A DNA stretch of 64,000 nt, taken from NCBI RefSeq assembly GCF_017562075.2, contig NC_054082.1, positions 51,640,037 through 51,704,036 of the forward strand. Direction: 5' to 3'. Within the stretch, counting starts at the first letter, position 1; the number at the start of each line of letters is the position of its first letter. This document shows positions 49,547 through 63,720 of the stretch, in pieces. A model generated the notes under the pieces. The model was not told where the DNA came from. It worked only from the letters and a program-made list of their open reading frames with translations, and ran no database searches. The stretch is from Anopheles merus (taxonomy: Eukaryota > Arthropoda > Insecta > Diptera > Culicidae). The translations under genes and the position numbers were made by a program.

Positions 49547-52504
49547 CTGAATGAAAAACCAATTTCAAGATAGCGGCTATTGCTGCAAACGCTACGTAAA
49601 GAGAAAGGATTATCATATCACGGCTGGCGTGCTGCTGTTTGTCAGTTTTGTACGTGCAAAACAAATTTATCTGAAGTGTCTTAGAACCTATAACTAAATC
49701 ACGGTTAATTGCAGTTTTGCGGGTGCTGTCTTACACTTTCTACTGGCATATCTAGAGGAGATTTAAGACACCTTCGCTAAAGGCACGATCATCGTCGCCG
49801 CGGTCATTGATGAATCATTCTTAACTAGCTCGTGTGCCATACAGCACCAGTAATTTGAACCATTCTCGCTCTGCACCTCTTATTAGCCACCGTGGAGCCA
49901 CGTTCGTGTCTAGATTTGGTGCACGAGTAGTGCACGTCGCACGTTTCTAATAGACTTGCATCAGCTTAGCGGTCGGTCCGGCAAGAGGATTATGCTAATT
50001 ATTCGGCAGGTTTGCCGTGTGGTGTTTTTGCGTACCGTTTGACATGAATTGTCGATTTTGCAGCAAGCTTTCGTACACAGGTTTGAATTACCTTTCGGAA
50101 AGCCTGAATTGTGGTTCGGAAGGTTCACGGTCCTGGTGCTTGTTCGCTCTAGTCGGTGCCTGTAAACTGTGTGCTGCTCTTGGTGGCTTTTGGCTTTAGA
50201 CCATTTATGGTCATGGTCCGGCGTTTCATACCCTCCGCACGCTACTGGAGGGGACTGCCGTAAGTTGACGTGGAGACAGAAGGAATATAGAGGAAAGCAT
50301 GCCAGTAAAGTGGTGGTGGATGTTGCTGCATGCGCGCGGTGCTCGATGTGGTGCTACAGATATAAATTGCGACTATGCGTAGCACTTAATTTATAGCCAT
50401 AATGCGCCGTTTTTTTTGCTTTGGCTAAATCTTTCTGACATCTTGGTGTGTGCTTTGCGATCCTCGAACGAATGCGTATTACGATTAGACCACGATAGTA
50501 AGCGTTATCGGTGCGAAAAGTGTTAGTCTATAGACGATTCGTTTCGCTAATCTGATCAAATGACACACCGAAACAAGATGTCCTTGGTGGGCTTTTAACT
50601 CAAATGTTTCATTGTGGTCCAGGTCGTCAAAGAATAGGGCAGTTGGGTTGGGCGCGAAAAATGCTTTACATCCTCGTCACCATTGTACGCCGTCTCCCGT
50701 TAGTAGTGGATAGTTTCAAAGTGTTGTAAAATCGTGCTGCTTAATATAAAAAAGGGACATTTACAGTGCATTGCAGACGTCACGTCAGTGTATATCTTTT
50801 GCGGGACGACCCTTCAGAGGGAAATTTATGCCATTTCGTGCACAATAGATCAAAGATTTACATTCTCTTAGCGGCCGGTTTACAACGTTTCTCTCGATTG
50901 TGCCGTTCGCATGCAACCATAGCCTGTGGTGACAAATCCCTGTCGACAAGTAGAGAAATATTGTACGTGAAAACAGGTAGGATTATTCATTCCCTCGGTA
51001 TGTCGGCCCGCGCACCCTTCGACCAGACCAATCATTTAAGTAATGTTTTGACTGCTATCCATCAGGCCCGCTAATGGTTTGATAGATTTCTTCGCTACAC
51101 GTCAGTGTAAACATGGAAACCTTTTAGGTGGTGGGCGCTCCCATGCTCTGTTCAGGTAGATATTACACATTATTTTTCTTTAAATACTCGAAAGCGTTAA
51201 AATCCTCATTAATAGAGGCGCATAATGCTGCAGGTAGATGGCGCGTTACGTGTTTGATCCGTTAAGTTCACCTTCGCGTTCGGTCTCCATCATGGCAATG
51301 TTGTTCCGTGTGGAGCGCCAAATGATTTGAGGCGAATTCTTCCCCGCTCCAATCGTAATCCGATTCGCTGCTGGTTTTCGTAGATGAAGCAAACGTTTGT
51401 ACGGTCGATCGCGTTGAACCAGTGGTACCTGTTGCACGTGCCGCGCCTGGAGCGTATTAGCTTTAATTGGATTGGAATGACGATTATTAGGGAGCAGTGC
51501 AGTATCGTGCTGAAGTTTCGGTAGGCTCCTGGCATGGCCTGCGACCTGTCGCCAATGGCACACTTGCGAAAAGGGAACAGGCGAGTAAAGTCTACCAATG
51601 TATGTATATCTAACGGACGGCAAGGTTTGTCAGAGGATCAGGCGGGTCACACCAGAAAAGCGTATGCAAAGTAGTCTATACCAAGGACCTGGGAGGGTTG
51701 GGAAACTTGTTTTACACTGATTACTGAACAATCTGCTGTGTCTGAATGAAAGCGGACTCTACTAGAGCGGTAAACAGCGGCTGAGCGCACGCGTAACCTG
51801 CAGTAGTTAGTTTGGCATGGACGCGCCCCGGGTGTTGTGCAGTGTAGAAATAGATGAAAAATATAGGTAAAAACATGTTAATTATATACGGCTACCGTCG
51901 CTTGACTGTCTCGCGGGGTAGATTGACGTAAACACGCGTGTGATAGGTTCCTTCCACGTCTCAACCATGCTATCCTTGGACCTGGGGGTGATATGCAAAG
52001 CAAAACAGTTGATCAAGCAAATATATGCTGGCTCCTATTTACCAAGAGCAACCTTAGACACCAAGAATGTGTATCGTGATAGATAGTGAGAGCAGGCGGA
52101 ACGAACCAGTGCACGGTTGATGTTTTGAGTGAAGTTTATGAGCTCATGCTGAGCTGAATGGAGTGATGGGGCTGATGGGGTTCCTTTTAAGTGGTGATAG
52201 ATATTAGATTATCTAGTAGGTACAATTGAAAAACAGCATGGTAGTGGCTGGCAGTGCACGACCAGAGTATTGAATCAGACAATAACATTTGAAAAGAGCT
52301 CACCATGAATATTTGATTGTTAATTTATTCTGTCCTCAGGGCCGAAGAGCTGCTGGATTAGTTATTAGAGTTTTACTGTGAAAGAGAAGTATAAGATCAT
52401 CTGGCTAAGGGATCGTATCTTTACTTTGGTGACTAGCAAAGTGATCAAACAGCTTGTTAATTAAATTAAAAGTGATACTTTAACATTCGTGATGGTGTAG
52501 TATT

Positions 52505-52530
52505 AATAAATAAATAAATAAATAAATAAA
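52505..52530. repeat. AAAT tetranucleotide repeat
   Basis: About six tandem AAAT units. About 26 bases to the right (52556-52572) the minus strand reads GGATGAGTTCGAGTCTC, close to a tRNA B-box/T-arm. On the minus strand this gives a B-box-like motif followed by a TTTA tail, the order seen at the 3' end of some short retroelements. The match is too short to name a family. Confidence 0.8.
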
Positions 52531-55500
52531 ATATATCTAAAGCGGTTGCTCTCCTCGAGACTCGAACTCATCCAAGTTTGTTTCAATTGTTTTATTTAAT
52601 GTTGAATAACAAATTGATAAAATAATCAGTGTAACATCAGTGTGGTTTTGGATGCATTACACAAGCATGTTGCAATCACAATGTAAACAGAACGGTCTTG
52701 TCTCCCGTAAAGTGCTAAAACATGTCGATAATTATATTGGCGTCAATTAGACAAGCAAAAACAGCCCACTGTCTGGGGAAGATAGTAGATGTTTATTCAA
52801 AGGAAATGCAAGATTATACCGCAACTGTTGCAAAAGTTGGCAAAATGACACTCAAACATTCGTGTGCAACATTCTTTCGTTGATACATGTATTTCATGGT
52901 AATGCATAAGGGTTGCTTCAGTTGCTATATAGTAAAAACTCACCCACTATAAACCCCAGAAACCTGATTGGTTGAACTTATTCCTTGTGCAACAATTACG
53001 GAACCTTCCGTAATCGAACCGGTAGAACCGATCAATCCACCATAAACGCAAATATTGCTCAATTACGACTAATTCGAGAGACGGCACCGGACGGAATGTG
53101 TAGGAAATTCGGGAGTTGAGGTCGATTGTCGACTTCAATCCGGTAATTTAATGGCACTCTCGATGGTAAGTAAAATCGGCAACTGAAATGGAGGGAGCAA
53201 TTCATACAAGCTCCCCAATGGCGAATGGAATTCCGTACTTTATAGTGACTGTTAGTCGGATCGATTGTATGGAATGGAACGAACTCGATCGAGCTTCGTA
53301 AAGCAAAACATTGTTTACCCTATCGAATCCATAACAGCGGTACGGGTACTAAAGCGTTCTTTTTTGGTTCATTTTGGATCAGCTCAACGACTACCACTAG
53401 TCCATTTCAGTTTGATGCTCAATTTATCCGTGGTATTTATTTATTGTACCCATTACTGCCAAAATCGCTTTGAACGCGTCCCCATTCGTGTACGAAATGG
53501 ATTTGGTGCAGCATTCAAAACGGGTTCGAACTGAGCAAAGAGGTTTCAGTATATTCGCAGCAATGAGCTTCACTGTCCAACACTGACATTGAATGTCGTA
53601 TTGTGGTCTGTGCAGTGTCAGAGGCAAGAGTTTGCAAGGGTTTTAAAATGTGTTACTTTTTCTGTGTGTTGAAAATTTAGTGCATCATGTAAGTTGGGTG
53701 AAAGGTAGCTATATTGTATTGTCACCATCCGAAGCCTGGTATTGTTGACTGAAGAGGGGTTAATGTTTAGAAGTGATTATTTTAAAAGCAACGCATGTTG
53801 AAAATCTGCTGCTCAACCGTAAATTGTTCTTTTTAATCCGCGTTATACAACTTTAGAGGTTGTAATATGCCTTATAAAAATTGTTTGTGAACATTGGAAA
53901 GTTGTAGCTACGAATGTGAATACTATATAATTGTACAACTTAATCTATAGCAATGTTTAAAGTATTTACAAAGCTAGCTGGCTTAGTGATGTATTGACGA
54001 AACTCATCAACCATCTGAAAAACAAACGAGGCATTATTTCCATGCCAGTTTGCACAAACCAAACCCAGCAAATATTGATACGGACATGCCTAGCTGTTGC
54101 TTTATGCATAGTAAATGCTGCCTCAGGCTAGTATCGTTTATTAATATTTTTGCTGCAACAAAACAAGGTCTGCTGCAAAGGCCGAGGTCAAAATAATTAA
54201 CAGATTATGATATCCATGGCGTAGCTAGACTTATTGTGCGTCCAAATTACAATGATAATGTCATACATGTGTTTTTTTTATTTGAAATTTATGTTTATTT
54301 TTGTACTCTTATCTGTACTGTATTTAGCATAGAGGTGCAACATGCTTTTCATACCAATAGTAATTTCATCGATTTCAATGCGTCGCTCAAATAGAATCAA
54401 ATGCGTTGTAAAATTCTCTTGCCGCTAACGCGAGCTCTCGTTAAACGGAATCGTTGTTTGACCTGTTTTTTATCGAATTACCTAACAACTATCCTTCTCT
54501 TGGCTTACAAATGGTAAGGCAAACTACGATCAGGTTGCTTGGTGTTCTGATCATTCTGGCATCAGGTATGTTGGCAGGAATTCGATTGTTAGGTAAATGG
54601 TCTCAATTGTTGGAGTCATTTGCATGAACACGAACCCAAACTGATGATGTAACGCATCGTTGACTTACTGCACGCAGAACGAAGCATATCGTAACCCAGA
54701 CGATGTCAATACAACGCTATTGTACGCTCTATATTTGTTACGATATTAGATATTCAAGAAAGCTAGACTGCTTAGTGCACTGGTAAACGATTGTTGTAGC
54801 TCACTGAATCGAAACATAGAAACGGTGCCGTCAATGAATTATTTGACCAAGATTACCATGAATATGTTATTGCAGCAGCTAATTCGATCCAGATACTGGC
54901 ACTTTCCTTATGGTGAAATATGATTCCAACATTTTGTTAGTAGAAAGCATTCGTTTACGATTTAGACTAATGGTTCCCTGGCCTAAGTACCGTTTTGTTT
55001 TATTCTGCATTATCCCAACTGGTAGCTTTGCTGTGTGCGGCTCGAAGCACGGCCATGGGGCTACACAGATTGTGTTGAGAAGTGTTGAGTTAGTCTTTGA
55101 TCTGTCTGAGGCTCGGCTTTTTTTGTTTCGAAAGAAAGGTGATCTCCACACACCTGGAGCACATGAAAGGGGACCGCTTGAACTGGACGAAGTATTTTTT
55201 GCCAGCGCTCGTGCTACTTGATCATTCATCAACATCGTCGGCTCATAAATCATGCTGAGAGTTGCAAAGGCAGCCGACCCATGGCACACTAAACGGAGGC
55301 TACTAAATGCGGTCGTAGTTCGGGAAACGCTGTATTCTTTCCTGATGGGTGATGATCTGGTAGTGGTAGTCGTTGTTGATGACGACGATGTGTTCATGGG
55401 TAGTCTTCAAATGGACGTTGCTTTCCTGGTTAGTGGTGGATCCATTTTCTTCCGACAAAATACAGTTGAACGTGTTGACCTACGGTTTGACTAGACTTTT

Positions 55501-58500
55501 GCGAAAGATCGGAGAGGGAGCAAAAATTAATCGAATTGAAATTGTGTGTTTATTAGTTAATAAGTGGCTAAACTTCATAAGGTAGATCGTGAAAGTAGTT
55601 GCTTATTGCTGTTTTCTTTTACTTTTTCTGTTTTTTTTAATGTAAAAACGAGTGCAATGTTCAATAAGAGTATACACTGACCGTATGAGCTGACTTTGTT
55701 GCATGATTTTTTGAGCCTATGATATCTTTTAAGACAGTTCGCGTTCATGCTATGGTACAAGAGCACTGTGGCAGATTAACGTTGCATTACAACTAAGCGA
55801 ATTTGGACCATATGCAAATGAGCCTTAACCTTGCAGTACTCTCTTGATGCAAAGATAGGTTTGAGTTCAGGTTAGGATCGGGTTTGCATGATCGGGTTTT
55901 TTTTTGCTCTTTCACGTGCCGGTACACTAATTACTCTAAAAAGAGCTTTACCCCCTGTCGCAAGTTTGCAAATATTTTGCGCCGTGTGTCGGTTTGAAGA
56001 GCTATAGAATCTAACCAAAGCACTGTCATAAAATAGTTTATTTCACCACTTACGTCCGCAGGGGTAAGAAGTTGATCATGGAAAGGAAACATTGGTTTCG
56101 TATGGAAACTCTTAGCGGAACTGTGTTCGTTGCGTGTGGACGGCAGTTCAATGTGGAGCAAAAATGTCGTAGTAAAATGTGCCCGAACGGGACATACGCC
56201 CGTAATGGTGCCATATATCTCCTGACTCGTGTCCATTCCATGTGCTGCACTGTATTCCCGGACCCGTGCATGTGGAGTTGCTGAACAGGCATGAAATGTT
56301 GGAGAGGTAATAAGAGACAGCACACGCTGTGAAGGGACCTTTCCTGCCACGTTGGTGGATAATTTGCCGATTGGCCGGACCCAGCAATTATGGCACAGGT
56401 GCGCCGACGGGTGTATGCATCCGCCAAGAGCTGTTGAAGTCGCTCACACAGTGTGCCTGCAGTTTTGTCGCGCACTGCAATGAGGTTTTCTCACGAAAGC
56501 TGTGCGCTGCTCAACGGTGCAGCACGGTCGGCGATGGAACGTGCTCTTTAATGTTTTCATTTTTTCGATTTCAAGTACCATGATCGTTTTTACTGTTACT
56601 GATGGAGCAAGCTTTTTGGTACGGGCGAGGGAGCAGCTATCAAACGGTTGCAGTTCGGGCTAAACGACGTCAACGTACCGAAACTCCGGCGATGGAATGG
56701 TTCAGGATGGCGCTGGAGTAGCTGCATCTCATTGCCTGCACATCCAGTCGAAGCAATTGCAATTTCTGACTCGCTTGAAGCCGAACAAATTGACATCAGG
56801 CTGTGCAGTGATGCGCACGCCATGGACTTGAAACTCGAACCGAATAAAAAAATGTCAAAGTTGATCGGCCTGTAATCAAATTAATTGCCTTGTTCAATTG
56901 ATAGCTTCAGTTGGCCACAGAAACAGCTTGCGGTTTGGTAATTTTTCACTTTGCTTTACGTTTAGCTTGGTAATATTTTTACTGGCAGAAGTAGAACAAA
57001 AGAGAACTGTTAAAAATTCACTGTTTGGTGCTTTCACAGCCACTCACTGTTTGGTGACGTTTCTTTGCTATGGATCGCTTTATGATTATTAATAAAAACA
57101 TATGTAACATCCGGTATAAACTAGTCTATGGTGACGACCATTTGACGACAACTTACGTCGCGATCATGTTCTTTAAGCGTTTGTTTAATTGTTTCAGCTT
57201 ACTCTTAGGCATACTCATTGAAGATATTGAACAGAGAACTTTATATCTACTTGGTATGTTTTGCAATAAATTGTTTATAAATTATGAATAAGAGAAACGG
57301 CAAGGAAAGACGAAGCCTTGTTGGATGAGATGTCGGCTGCCCAATTGATTTCAATTAAATGATCGAAACAGCTGGAACACTCGTATAGTGGTGCGCACAC
57401 ATTGCAATCCTGTATTTGCAAAACATAACTTGTTTTTGTCATAAATTGAGTATTGCTAGATGATGAGCTCCTGTTGCGCATTGAGCAGCAGACAAATGCA
57501 AATTGGTATAACGAACTCAAACCGTCGCCGTTATGATGAACGTGACGCCATGCAACTGCACACACGATAAACATTGCACGGAAACAGTTTGACTTGTTTA
57601 TTGTGTGCGAACTTAATTAGGCTTCCGTATGCATAAAAATAACTGGACAGAAAGTTCACGGTATTGTAAGTACTGCCTCCCAAACTGCCGGTGTCAGACA
57701 GACGACGATGGATGTAAACGGTTCAGACAATCATGCCCCTTTGTTCAACCTTTCTGTTTGACCCATCCGATGTTTGTTGGTCGAACGAACAACTTTTCAT
57801 ATGTTGTGTAGCTACGCATCCAGGTGGATATGATGAGTCAACCAGAAAGGCGTGAGACTTGATACTGAAAGCCTCATATAAACTTTAGCAGTAAGATAGG
57901 GAAAATACTTCGTTCTTGAAATTAAATTCAGTAGTAATGACATCTAGTACGGAAGCCAAGTAACAGTCCAGTTGATTCGCTTTTGCAATTTTGAATCCTT
58001 ACAATTTCGGCGTTTTCTTAGCCAATTTTAACCAATAGAGTGGCATTTGTTTTCACTTCGTTTTTTACGTTGTGGATTATTGATTATGGTGTTTTAAATT
58101 GTTTATCGGCAGTCTGAATTATTATGATGATTCGTAATCAGCAAGCCTGATGAATTGTTTGCTCTCATTTTTTTCTTTAAATTATGTAAAGTACACAAAT
58201 ATCTTTAAAATTGAAATCTACACATAATTGGATAAAATGACAGCGATTACATTCCATCTAGGATTTACTTTGTGTGATAACACACATACAACAAAAATGA
58301 TCCCTCTAACATTTCCTGTGGGACGATCCACGAATGAAGATTGAAAATGAAATCCCGGGAAACCCTACAGCGGACGGTTGCTGCACGAAAGATGAGTAAA
58401 AGACGTGCTAGAAAGTGCTGACATTCTACAGCGTCAAGTAATCAAGTTTCACGGACCTGGTGAACAACACCTGCGGATGATAGACCCTTGCTTGGTTTCT

Positions 58501-58780
58501 ATGTTCAAACCCTTGGTTTGGAAGCTTTCAACAGTCAAGATTGGTGTGTTCATCTTTCTATCTTTGCGATAAGACACTTGCTCACACGGCGATTTCTCGT
58601 TGGCGTTGTCTCAGGTTCAGTCATACATTTTTGAGCCGCACTGAGAGCACCGCGGTATGCAAAGGCGACATTTTCTCTCGCCACAGCATATCTGGTGACT
58701 ATGTTTAACCGATGTACGGATTCGTCGGGTCTACGGTTTCCCATACGAAGGGCACTAGTTAAGCAAATGAATTACATGCA

Positions 58781-58803
58781 AACATACCATACATACATAC
58801 CAT
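58781..58803. repeat. CATA-type microsatellite
   Basis: A short, imperfect run of ACAT/CATA units in non-coding sequence. No function is suggested. Confidence 0.75.
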
Positions 58804-60299
58804 GCACAAGATGCGATGGAGAGGAGTGGATGATTTAGCCTTACGGAAGGTGGAGTTCGCTAAAAGATCGCTATCGCCCAGACAGAAATACGATGCTGTA
58901 ATACTGCTGTGTTTTCTAGTTGGTTGTATTCGAATAACTTGAGGAAAATGGAAGAGCAGATCTGATGCTACATCACGGCGTTTGAGCTAGAAATGCCATA
59001 TTTTGTTGGATGGATGGCCCGTTTCGTAAATGTCACGTGTTTGGTTGGAAAAAGATTGCCACGATAGACCGGCGGTGTGCGCGCTGCCGTCAGCCAACCG
59101 CGAAGGCGTTAGGTTAAGCGAATTCGTGATGTTCGAATGGAACCGAGCCTCTCCGATAGGATGGAAAGCGTGGGTAATTTATTTGCGGAAGATGAGAACT
59201 TTGAACGCTCACAACTGGTGCTGATCATGCACTCCGTTAACAAGTTGTAATTGGAACGAATGGAACGTGGGCTTTGCACTGTCGTACCACCTTGTCTAGC
59301 GTTGGGAATGATAAAAATGTGCACTACAAAGCATACATGTGCCGTCGTGTTCTAGAGGAGTACTGGAGTTGGTGTTGATTGTCAGAACTGAGTAGTGGAA
59401 AACAAAATCTTAACTGAAATTGTACTTTCGCCTCATCTTATCAAGTGCAGCGCACGGCAACATTTGGATTTATTCGTCATAAGAAATGAATATCTATGTG
59501 TGCGTGTGCATATCTATCGCCATCGCAAGAAAGTAACGTCTCATTGCATAGCGACGTTCACTTTCATCGTGGCTTGTTTATAGATTGCGTATGGCGAAGG
59601 AGGCAGCGCCAAATAAAAACCGCTCACTATCAGGCGGGCGAAATCTATTCCAATTAAATCGAACTTCAATCTTACCACCGGCATAAAAAGAGCGCTATAG
59701 GATCTCCTTTCACCTTAGCTGACAGTGTGGACATGGAAGTGTTTTTCCTTTTTTTCGTAGGATCTACAGCAATTCAGTGGCAACTGCAATTCGTCCCGGG
59801 GTGGTTGACTTCATTGCTTGGCTAGACGCAATCTGAGATACGCAGTGACAAGTGGTGAATTGCTTCTAGCAGGTAATTGCAGCATGATACAAAAAAGACC
59901 AGTGTGTTCCAGTCTACGGGCAGGAAGATCGACAAATCCATATCACCAGCCTCACACTTTGGCACTAGTCGTGCGCGGGGGTAGGCAATACTTTCACACT
60001 GGACGATTACTTGCCTGCGCACCAGCAGCTACATCATTATTGAGTGGCTCGATCAAGATGCTAGCAGGGTTTGTGCAAGGTTGTCGTTGCGTGGCTACTA
60101 GCTACGATGGTTAAAGACGCGCTAGCAAAATACTTTTTCCCCGGGTGTTGCAACTAGAGTGGAGTGATTATTATTTTTTGCTCTTCTCCGATCACCTCTA
60201 ATGAAAGAGAGTTTTGCATCACATGATCGTGGTTGGACGGTTCACTTTCAGTGTGTTCAGCAGTGTGGTAGCAGTTTAGTTTATCTTTCCCGTAAGTGT

Positions 60300-60336
60300 A
60301 TTTCCCTTCAATCATGCCCTCTTTCTGCAGGTAATG
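60300..60336 (+). promoter_or_regulatory. Second possible recursive splice site
   Basis: A C/T-rich run ending in CTTTCTGCAG at 60330 is followed directly by GTAATG, a usable but less typical donor. The branch point is less clear than at 44303. The site lies about 1.2 kb before the common exon at 61569, which is closer than expected for ratcheting through a long intron. It may instead be the acceptor of an unrecognised small exon. Confidence 0.3.
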
Positions 60337-61568
60337 AGGGAGAGACGTGAAACAATCTTTGCAAGATCGTTCCCCAGGTTACTTCGAAGCAAGTGGAAAG
60401 TGAAAGAGATGGGAAGAGAAGTTTGTGTCATTTCAATCGATCAACTAGCTCCGATAACCAATCATTAATATTACACGGCCATCGGTGGTGACAGTTTTTG
60501 AAGAATTAAAGCAGCTCCTGTTTTCTCTCTCCATAATCATACCTGGTAGTGGCCGATAGAAGGAAAGTCGTGTTCAAACAGGGCTTGCAATTACGCTAAA
60601 TGGAATGCAATTAAAATGTTTTTATTAGTTTGAGGACATTCCACCGTTCTACACTACAGGGACCAATGTAAACACCTTCCATAACAACAGGTACAGATGA
60701 TACCTACCTTTTAAACCACATCTTATATTCAATATCTCTAGTACTCGTACTTCATTCCTGGTTTATGTTGTTAGTATACGAAAATCTGGTTTTATAATCA
60801 AACGATTGAATTAATAATGTTTCTTGTAGCCACTGACTTACTGGCCTTCATTGATCAGTGATTAATGATTTCATGGCATCATGGCTGCTTTAAATTTTAA
60901 TGCCACATCTTGATTTGATTTTCCCCTTCATTCCTATGTTTAACCATAAATGTTACGAAGATTCGAAATAATAAACATTTGGCTATATTTATCGTTGACT
61001 TTGATTCTATTAGTATCATATTGGTATCACAAGAACATATCTTTTTATTAGCTTTTCATACAACGGAAATCTAATTTTGAATTTTTAAAACATTGTCCTG
61101 ATTTTGGTTTCGTGAGTTTTGAATTAACTTTGTTGAGTTTAAAGTTAATAATTAATTTAAGTCATTATAATTCATGGTAACGAATGATAAGTCCTTTAAA
61201 TAACTGGAATACAACATTAGATATTTACATAAATTATGATTGCCTCGTGTTGTTGTTCGAAAGTAATATACTTTTGGAACTCCAACAGTAAACATAATAC
61301 ATTCGTTTGATTCAGATGATTACTACGATAGCAATTGGTCGGAATCATCATAATAATCATTGTTGATATCGTCTTTACCATCTGTACCACCGCTGGCGTT
61401 TAACAATTGTATCTGGTCGTGTTTTATTTCTAGCAAAAATGTAATCGCTTGTAAGGAACAAACCTTCACCCTTTAGTTGAGTTTGTTAGAAAAAAAGATT
61501 GATCGAAGATTTGTGTAACTTTGTCGTGCAAAGAGCATCTTCATTCAATTCTTTAGTATCTTTTGCAG

Positions 61569-61659
61569 CTCCGACAAACAGTGAAAGTGGCGAAAGCGTT
61601 TCCAAAAGAGAAATAATAAAAAAATTGATTAACCACTTCGATCTGCCCAGTGACCGACG
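61569..61659 (+). CDS. First common coding exon of the large gene
   Basis: The acceptor is strong (pyrimidine-rich, ending TATCTTTTGCAG at 61568, with a TGTAAC branch-like motif about 50 bases upstream). Entered in phase 1, with the G left by the upstream donors, the exon reads Ala then PTNSESGESVSKREI and KKLINHFDLPSDR. It ends at donor GACG|GTACAT in phase 2. The peptide starts polar and Ser-rich and continues into a basic/hydrophobic stretch (KREIIKKLINHF) that could form an amphipathic helix. I do not recognise the family. Agreement of the incoming phase with the exons ending at 11570 and 26235, and of the outgoing phase with the exon at 63721, is the main evidence. The donor is acceptable rather than strong. 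Confidence 0.68.
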
Positions 61660-63720
61660 GTACATAACGGGGCAACAACATCATCATCAGTGGTGCGCTA
61701 GCTCACTCCACAATTCACTATGATTGACAGGCAACATCGGAAACATTTCAATCATTGCTGGGGGAGCATTGGAAGCGGAAGGTAGATACGATTAAAGGGC
61801 TGCCTGTTTGGTTTACCCTCTGTTTCGCGGCGAGTACGTTTGCATCCGATTCTTGTTGTTTGAGCCGCGAGGGCCCCAATCCCAACATCACTTTCGATTT
61901 TTGGAAAGAGAAGACTCCACACCCCGCGAAAGGCGATTAAGGGGTGGAATTTTCTGGTTTCCTGGATCGATGTCTATCGTGACGAACGACGACTGCTACA
62001 ACACGGTGGTTGTTTGTATTGGACCTTAATTAGATTAAATTGATTTTTGAAGCGCCGCGTAGTGCGGCCTACGAGAAGGCTACATGATTTCGGGTTGAGG
62101 CGAGCGGGACAGTCGAATCGGCCATCGTCGGTTTGGTTTACGAAGCTGCGATTGAGTAAATAATTGATTGTACGCCTAATGGGCTAATCTTGATCTTAAT
62201 TTATTCCATCACGAACGGAGCTGGATGAAGATTGCTAAACGGAGCGTGTTCGCATGTCCGCGCAGTGGTCGATCACGCCGATCGGTGAGAAAAACACGAT
62301 GTGTTGGATACTTGTGAGCTCTCCGTAACGAGCAATTGCCGGCATAAAAAGCAGCAGCCATACAGCCATAGATGAGCTGCAACTCGATCGAATCTCGTGG
62401 AACGCTAGAGAAGGTGCCAGGGGGAGGTTTAGCATGAATGCCATTTTTATGGACGAGGAAAAGCAATAATGATAACTTCCTTAACAGCTTGTAACTGCCC
62501 TTTTTCTACAGTTTGTGGAAAGTGCACCAATTACAGATGCACTCGTGCTTCATGAGAAGTAAGCATTAGTGGCTTTTACTCAGGTTATGTTAAAATAATA
62601 TAAAAAACTCTACAATATTTAAACTGACTCATCATTGTTAATTCTAGATTGAAGAGTGAGATATTGTACAGTGCATAAGGAATTCCAACGTATTGCATGG
62701 CACATTTGTTTAAATATCTTTGTACGCAACTTTCTCTAACAAACGCTTGCGAAGTACGGAGATTAGCAACATTGTTTGCTTTGCGCATTGTAATCAATAA
62801 GACACATATCGAAACGTAAATAAGACTGAAGCGTGCAATGTTAGCAATGGCATCTGGTTCAGAGAATTATCGCCTGACGGCTGTCATGTTGACTTCAGGA
62901 AGATCCTTGAGAATTAATTTCATCACTCCTGCCATAGCTTGTTAACTGCAGCACTAAAATAGCAGAAGATGATGTCGTGAAGGCAACGCAAGTGCATGGG
63001 TTTTGTTGTTCTTTGTTAATCAAATAAATGGAGAGAGAAACGACACGACTAGGCAACGTTGAAAAACCCAAAAGAAATTGACTGTTAGTGAAGCCCTTTT
63101 TATAGTGTCATTAGAGCATCATTAAATGGCCTACCTAGATAATCCGAAAGTGATCAGTGGCTTAACAGGGGAGGAGTGTTTGTTTTCTCATCATTATTTT
63201 CTACAGGTGCGCTGTTGTTTAGGGTGTTTATGGTCCCTTTAGGGCTGTCGAAATGTTTCTTTTTTCCTTTAAAAGATACCATATCGTGGCAGTTTATCAA
63301 GAATGGTTTGTGTGAGATGGTTTCAGCGCTATCGAATGAGTGGCTTAAATGAGCGTTTTGCAGGAAATTAAAGTTATTACGCGATGCGGGATCGTTCAGA
63401 GAAAGTCTTGAAAAATACGTGTTGGGGAAAGATTTAAACTCACTTTACGGCAAATAAAGCGTGTTCATTTGTGTGCATGGTTCGTTAAATTATACCATTT
63501 GCCATTTATTGTGCGGGCTCAAGCTCTGCTCCGACTCAATAACTTCCATCGGAACAGTGACAGCCGGGCACGAAGAAACATATTTAACTCGATAAATTTA
63601 TTGTCCGTCCCAGTTCCGGCCGGACTCATTTTTCGTGAGAAGTTCATCAACTCCCACCTTCTGCAGGCAGTGATTGTGATTTGCTAACGGATAAGTGACA
63701 CTCACGGCACCCCTCCCCAG
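61660..63720. other. Intron between the two common exons
   Basis: This is about 2.1 kb with no supported exon. A strong acceptor-like TTTTCTACAG ends at 63206. The sequence after it stays open for 50 codons only in the phase-1 frame, while the preceding exon ends in phase 2, so it does not fit this transcript as modelled. Confidence 0.5.

Larger units (their letters stand above)
48642..61568. other. Intron before the first common exon
   Basis: This is about 13 kb of intron-like DNA. It includes AT-rich stretches, an AAAT repeat near 52505, direct repeats near 49470 and 49530, and a second possible recursive splice site at 60330/60331. The 172-codon minus-strand frame at 54879-55397 is Ser/Thr-rich at its start and has no other support. 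Frames around 55931-56475 overlap in several phases and look like chance. Confidence 0.45.

Noticed and set aside
52545..52573. tRNA gene on the minus strand
   Set aside because: Only a B-box-like segment is present; no acceptor stem, anticodon arm or A box.
55931..56475. Overlapping 139- and 141-codon minus-strand frames
   Set aside because: They overlap in different phases and neither has recognisable features; typical chance frames in balanced-GC sequence.
63207..63358. Exon after the strong acceptor ending at 63206
   Set aside because: It is open only in phase 1, which does not match the phase-2 end of the preceding exon, and no good donor follows.
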